A stretch of 7,474 nucleotides of DNA from Spirochaetales bacterium (lineage in GTDB: Bacteria > Spirochaetota > Spirochaetia > DSM-27196 > SLST01). This document shows positions 6,108-7,474 of this stretch, piece after piece (position 1 is the stretch's first letter; each line of letters opens with the position of its first letter). The notes beneath the pieces were generated by a model. It did not search any database. It worked only from the letters and a program-made list of their open reading frames with translations, and was not told the DNA's origin. The position numbers and the translations under genes were made by a program. Location: assembly GCA_030642995.1 (NCBI GenBank), contig DAOWMR010000128.1:1-7474 (forward strand). Direction: 5' to 3'.

Positions 6108-7474
6108 ATGGAACGCATCAAGATAGAAATCAACGGGCAGGAGTTCGAGGCCGATCCGGGAAAGACCATCCTGGAGGTAGTTCAGGACAACGCAATAGAC
6201 GATATCCCGACTCTTTGTCACTCACCTGAGCTGGAGCCCTATGGATCATGCTTTCTCTGCGTTGTGGAGGTGAAGGGACGGAGCAACCTTGTACCCTCCT
6301 GCTCCACCAGAATCGCACCGGGTATGGAAGTGCAGACGCGCAACGAGCGGGTTATTGCCAGCCGGAGGACTGCGCTTGAGCTGCTCTTGTCCAATCACTA
6401 TGCCGACTGTCTGCCCCCCTGTACGCTGGGCTGTCCGGCGGGCGTGGATGTCCAGGGCTACATCGCGCTCTCTGCAATGGGGCTTCACGGGAAGGCCGTG
6501 GATCTGATTCGTGAAAAGAATCCTTTGCCGGCTGTATGCGGCAGGATCTGTGTTCGAAAATGCGAGCTTCTCTGTCGTCGTAATGATGTTGATGAGCCGG
6601 TCGGCATCAACGCGATTAAGCGATTTGTTACGGACCTTCCCGGTATCTACGACAGCGAACCGGAGTGCGCCCCACCGAAGGGGAAATCGGTAGGCATTGT
6701 GGGAGCCGGTCCTGCCGGCCTGACCGCTGCCTGGTTCCTGGGACGGAACGGATACAAGGCCGTCATCTATGAAGCCATGGACAAGGCGGGCGGCATGCTT
6801 CGATACGGCATCCCCGCCTACCGGCTGACGGACGCCGTGCTGGACCGGGAAGTGGACTACATCTGCAAAGCCGACGTCCAGATCACGTATGGAACGAAAA
6901 TCGGCCGGGATATCCCACTGCAAACGCTCCGAGCAAACCACGATGCTGTATTCCTGGCGGCGGGCGCCTGGGCCGGCAAAGCAATGATGGTGGACGGGGA
7001 GTTTGAAACAGATGGGGTGGTCAACGGAATCGAGTTCCTCAGGGAAAAGACGGACAATCCTGAACCGCTCACGGGGACCGTTGCGATCGTAGGCGGCGGT
7101 AACACAGCGGTGGATGCCGCCAGAACTTCCTGGCGGCTCGGCGCCGACAAGGTAATTATTCTCTACAGACGAACAAAAAACGAAATGCCTGCCGACGAGA
7201 TGGAAATAGCGGCCTCTCTGGAGGAAGGGGTCGAGATCATGGAGCTGGCTGCCCCTGTGGGCATCATAGCCGAAGGCGGCCGGCTCAAGGCCCTGCGATG
7301 CATCAGGATGAAGCTTGGAAGCCCGGATTCATCGGGCCGCCGTCGGCCCATTCCATTGGAAGATTCCGAGTTTGATCTTCCCTGCCGGACAGCGGTGGTT
7401 GCCATCGGCCAGGCCCCCGTCCTGGATGGCCTGAGCTCCACAGCCACGGGAGAGCTGGAGCTGAGCCGCTGGAA
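6108..7474 (+). CDS. NuoG-type [2Fe-2S] domain fused to GltD/NfnB-like FAD- and NAD(P)H-binding oxidoreductase (3' partial)
   Basis: An open frame of 455 full codons runs from ATG 6108 to the right edge without a stop. GAGGAG at 6095-6100, overlapping the previous stop, lies 7 nt upstream. Residues about 1-80 are a plant-ferredoxin-like [2Fe-2S] domain of the NuoG/HydA type (C37, C48, C51, C65). Next come H97, C101, C105, C109 (SNHYADCLPPCTLGCPAG) and C144, C148, C152, C156 (VCGRICVRKCELLC), the Fe-S entry region of GltD-like proteins. FAD binding is shown by GIVGAGPAGLTAAW (196-209) and GGMLRYGIPAYRL, and NAD(P)H binding by IVGGGNTAVDAAR (327-339) followed by YRRTKNEMPA; AIGQAP (432-437) is typical near the end of the GltD core. 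Such proteins shuttle electrons between NAD(P)H and Fe-S carriers. The remainder, perhaps more ferredoxin or a molybdopterin/hydrogenase module, is outside the window. The glutamate synthase role itself is unlikely in this context. Confidence 0.92.
   Translation, partial: MERIKIEINGQEFEADPGKTILEVVQDNAIDDIPTLCHSPELEPYGSCFLCVVEVKGRSNLVPSCSTRIAPGMEVQTRNERVIASRRTALELLLSNHYADCLPPCTLGCPAGVDVQGYIALSAMGLHGKAVDLIREKNPLPAVCGRICVRKCELLCRRNDVDEPVGINAIKRFVTDLPGIYDSEPECAPPKGKSVGIVGAGPAGLTAAWFLGRNGYKAVIYEAMDKAGGMLRYGIPAYRLTDAVLDREVDYICKADVQITYGTKIGRDIPLQTLRANHDAVFLAAGAWAGKAMMVDGEFETDGVVNGIEFLREKTDNPEPLTGTVAIVGGGNTAVDAARTSWRLGADKVIILYRRTKNEMPADEMEIAASLEEGVEIMELAAPVGIIAEGGRLKALRCIRMKLGSPDSSGRRRPIPLEDSEFDLPCRTAVVAIGQAPVLDGLSSTATGELELSRW

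Noticed and set aside
6246..6941. 231-codon open frame on the minus strand opposite the NuoG-GltD-like gene
   Set aside because: The plus strand carries clear Fe-S, FAD and NAD(P)H motifs over the same bases, so the minus frame is a shadow.
1..7474. CRISPR array, tRNA, rRNA, insertion sequence or attachment site
   Set aside because: I saw no regularly spaced repeats, cloverleaf-like sequence, transposase-like product or terminal inverted repeats on either strand.

Overview
The window looks like a piece of chromosome from an anaerobic, energy-limited bacterium. A sulfate-reducing or syntrophic member of the Desulfobacterota (former Deltaproteobacteria) is my best guess. That guess rests on gene content, namely iron-sulfur-rich NADH-linked flavoproteins of the hydrogenase/formate dehydrogenase/Nfn type plus a sodium-phosphate symporter with a PhoU tail. 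It is an inference, not a taxonomic proof. Coding density is high and GC is moderately high throughout, with no insertion sequence, tRNA, rRNA or CRISPR array visible.

Left part (2-1498, + strand): the 3' part of a Na+/phosphate cotransporter gene whose 5' end lies outside the window. It keeps both QSSS-type transport repeats and a C-terminal PhoU-like helical domain.

Second part (1524-2508, - strand, convergent with the first gene): a two-gene MNT/HEPN toxin-antitoxin-like operon. The upstream gene encodes a ribbon-helix-helix domain fused to a minimal nucleotidyltransferase. The downstream gene overlaps it by 11 nt and encodes a small HEPN protein whose usual catalytic His appears to be Ala. 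A near-consensus sigma70-type promoter (TTGACA-17-TATCAT) lies directly upstream, its -10 box sits in a perfect tandem 8-bp repeat, and the predicted transcription start nearly coincides with the ATG. This looks like a self-regulated, possibly leaderless operon.

Third part (2754-7474, + strand, divergent from the TA operon): four closely spaced genes. They are a response regulator whose output is two tandem Lrp/AsnC RAM-like (ACT-fold) domains instead of a DNA-binding domain, a NuoE-like [2Fe-2S] subunit, a NuoF-like FMN/NAD+/Fe-S subunit with an extra N-terminal thioredoxin-like domain and a C-terminal two-cluster ferredoxin domain, and a NuoG-type [2Fe-2S] domain fused to a GltD/NfnB-like FAD and NAD(P)H oxidoreductase that runs off the right edge. 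Together the last three resemble the diaphorase and electron-wiring part of an electron-bifurcating or NAD(P)H-linked oxidoreductase complex. Its terminal catalytic module (hydrogenase, formate dehydrogenase or other) is not in view.

The observations most worth following are the receiver-RAM-RAM regulator embedded in a redox operon, the NuoG-GltD fusion with a merged His/Cys cluster-binding region, and the RHH-MNT/HEPN pair with its repeat-containing leaderless-type promoter.
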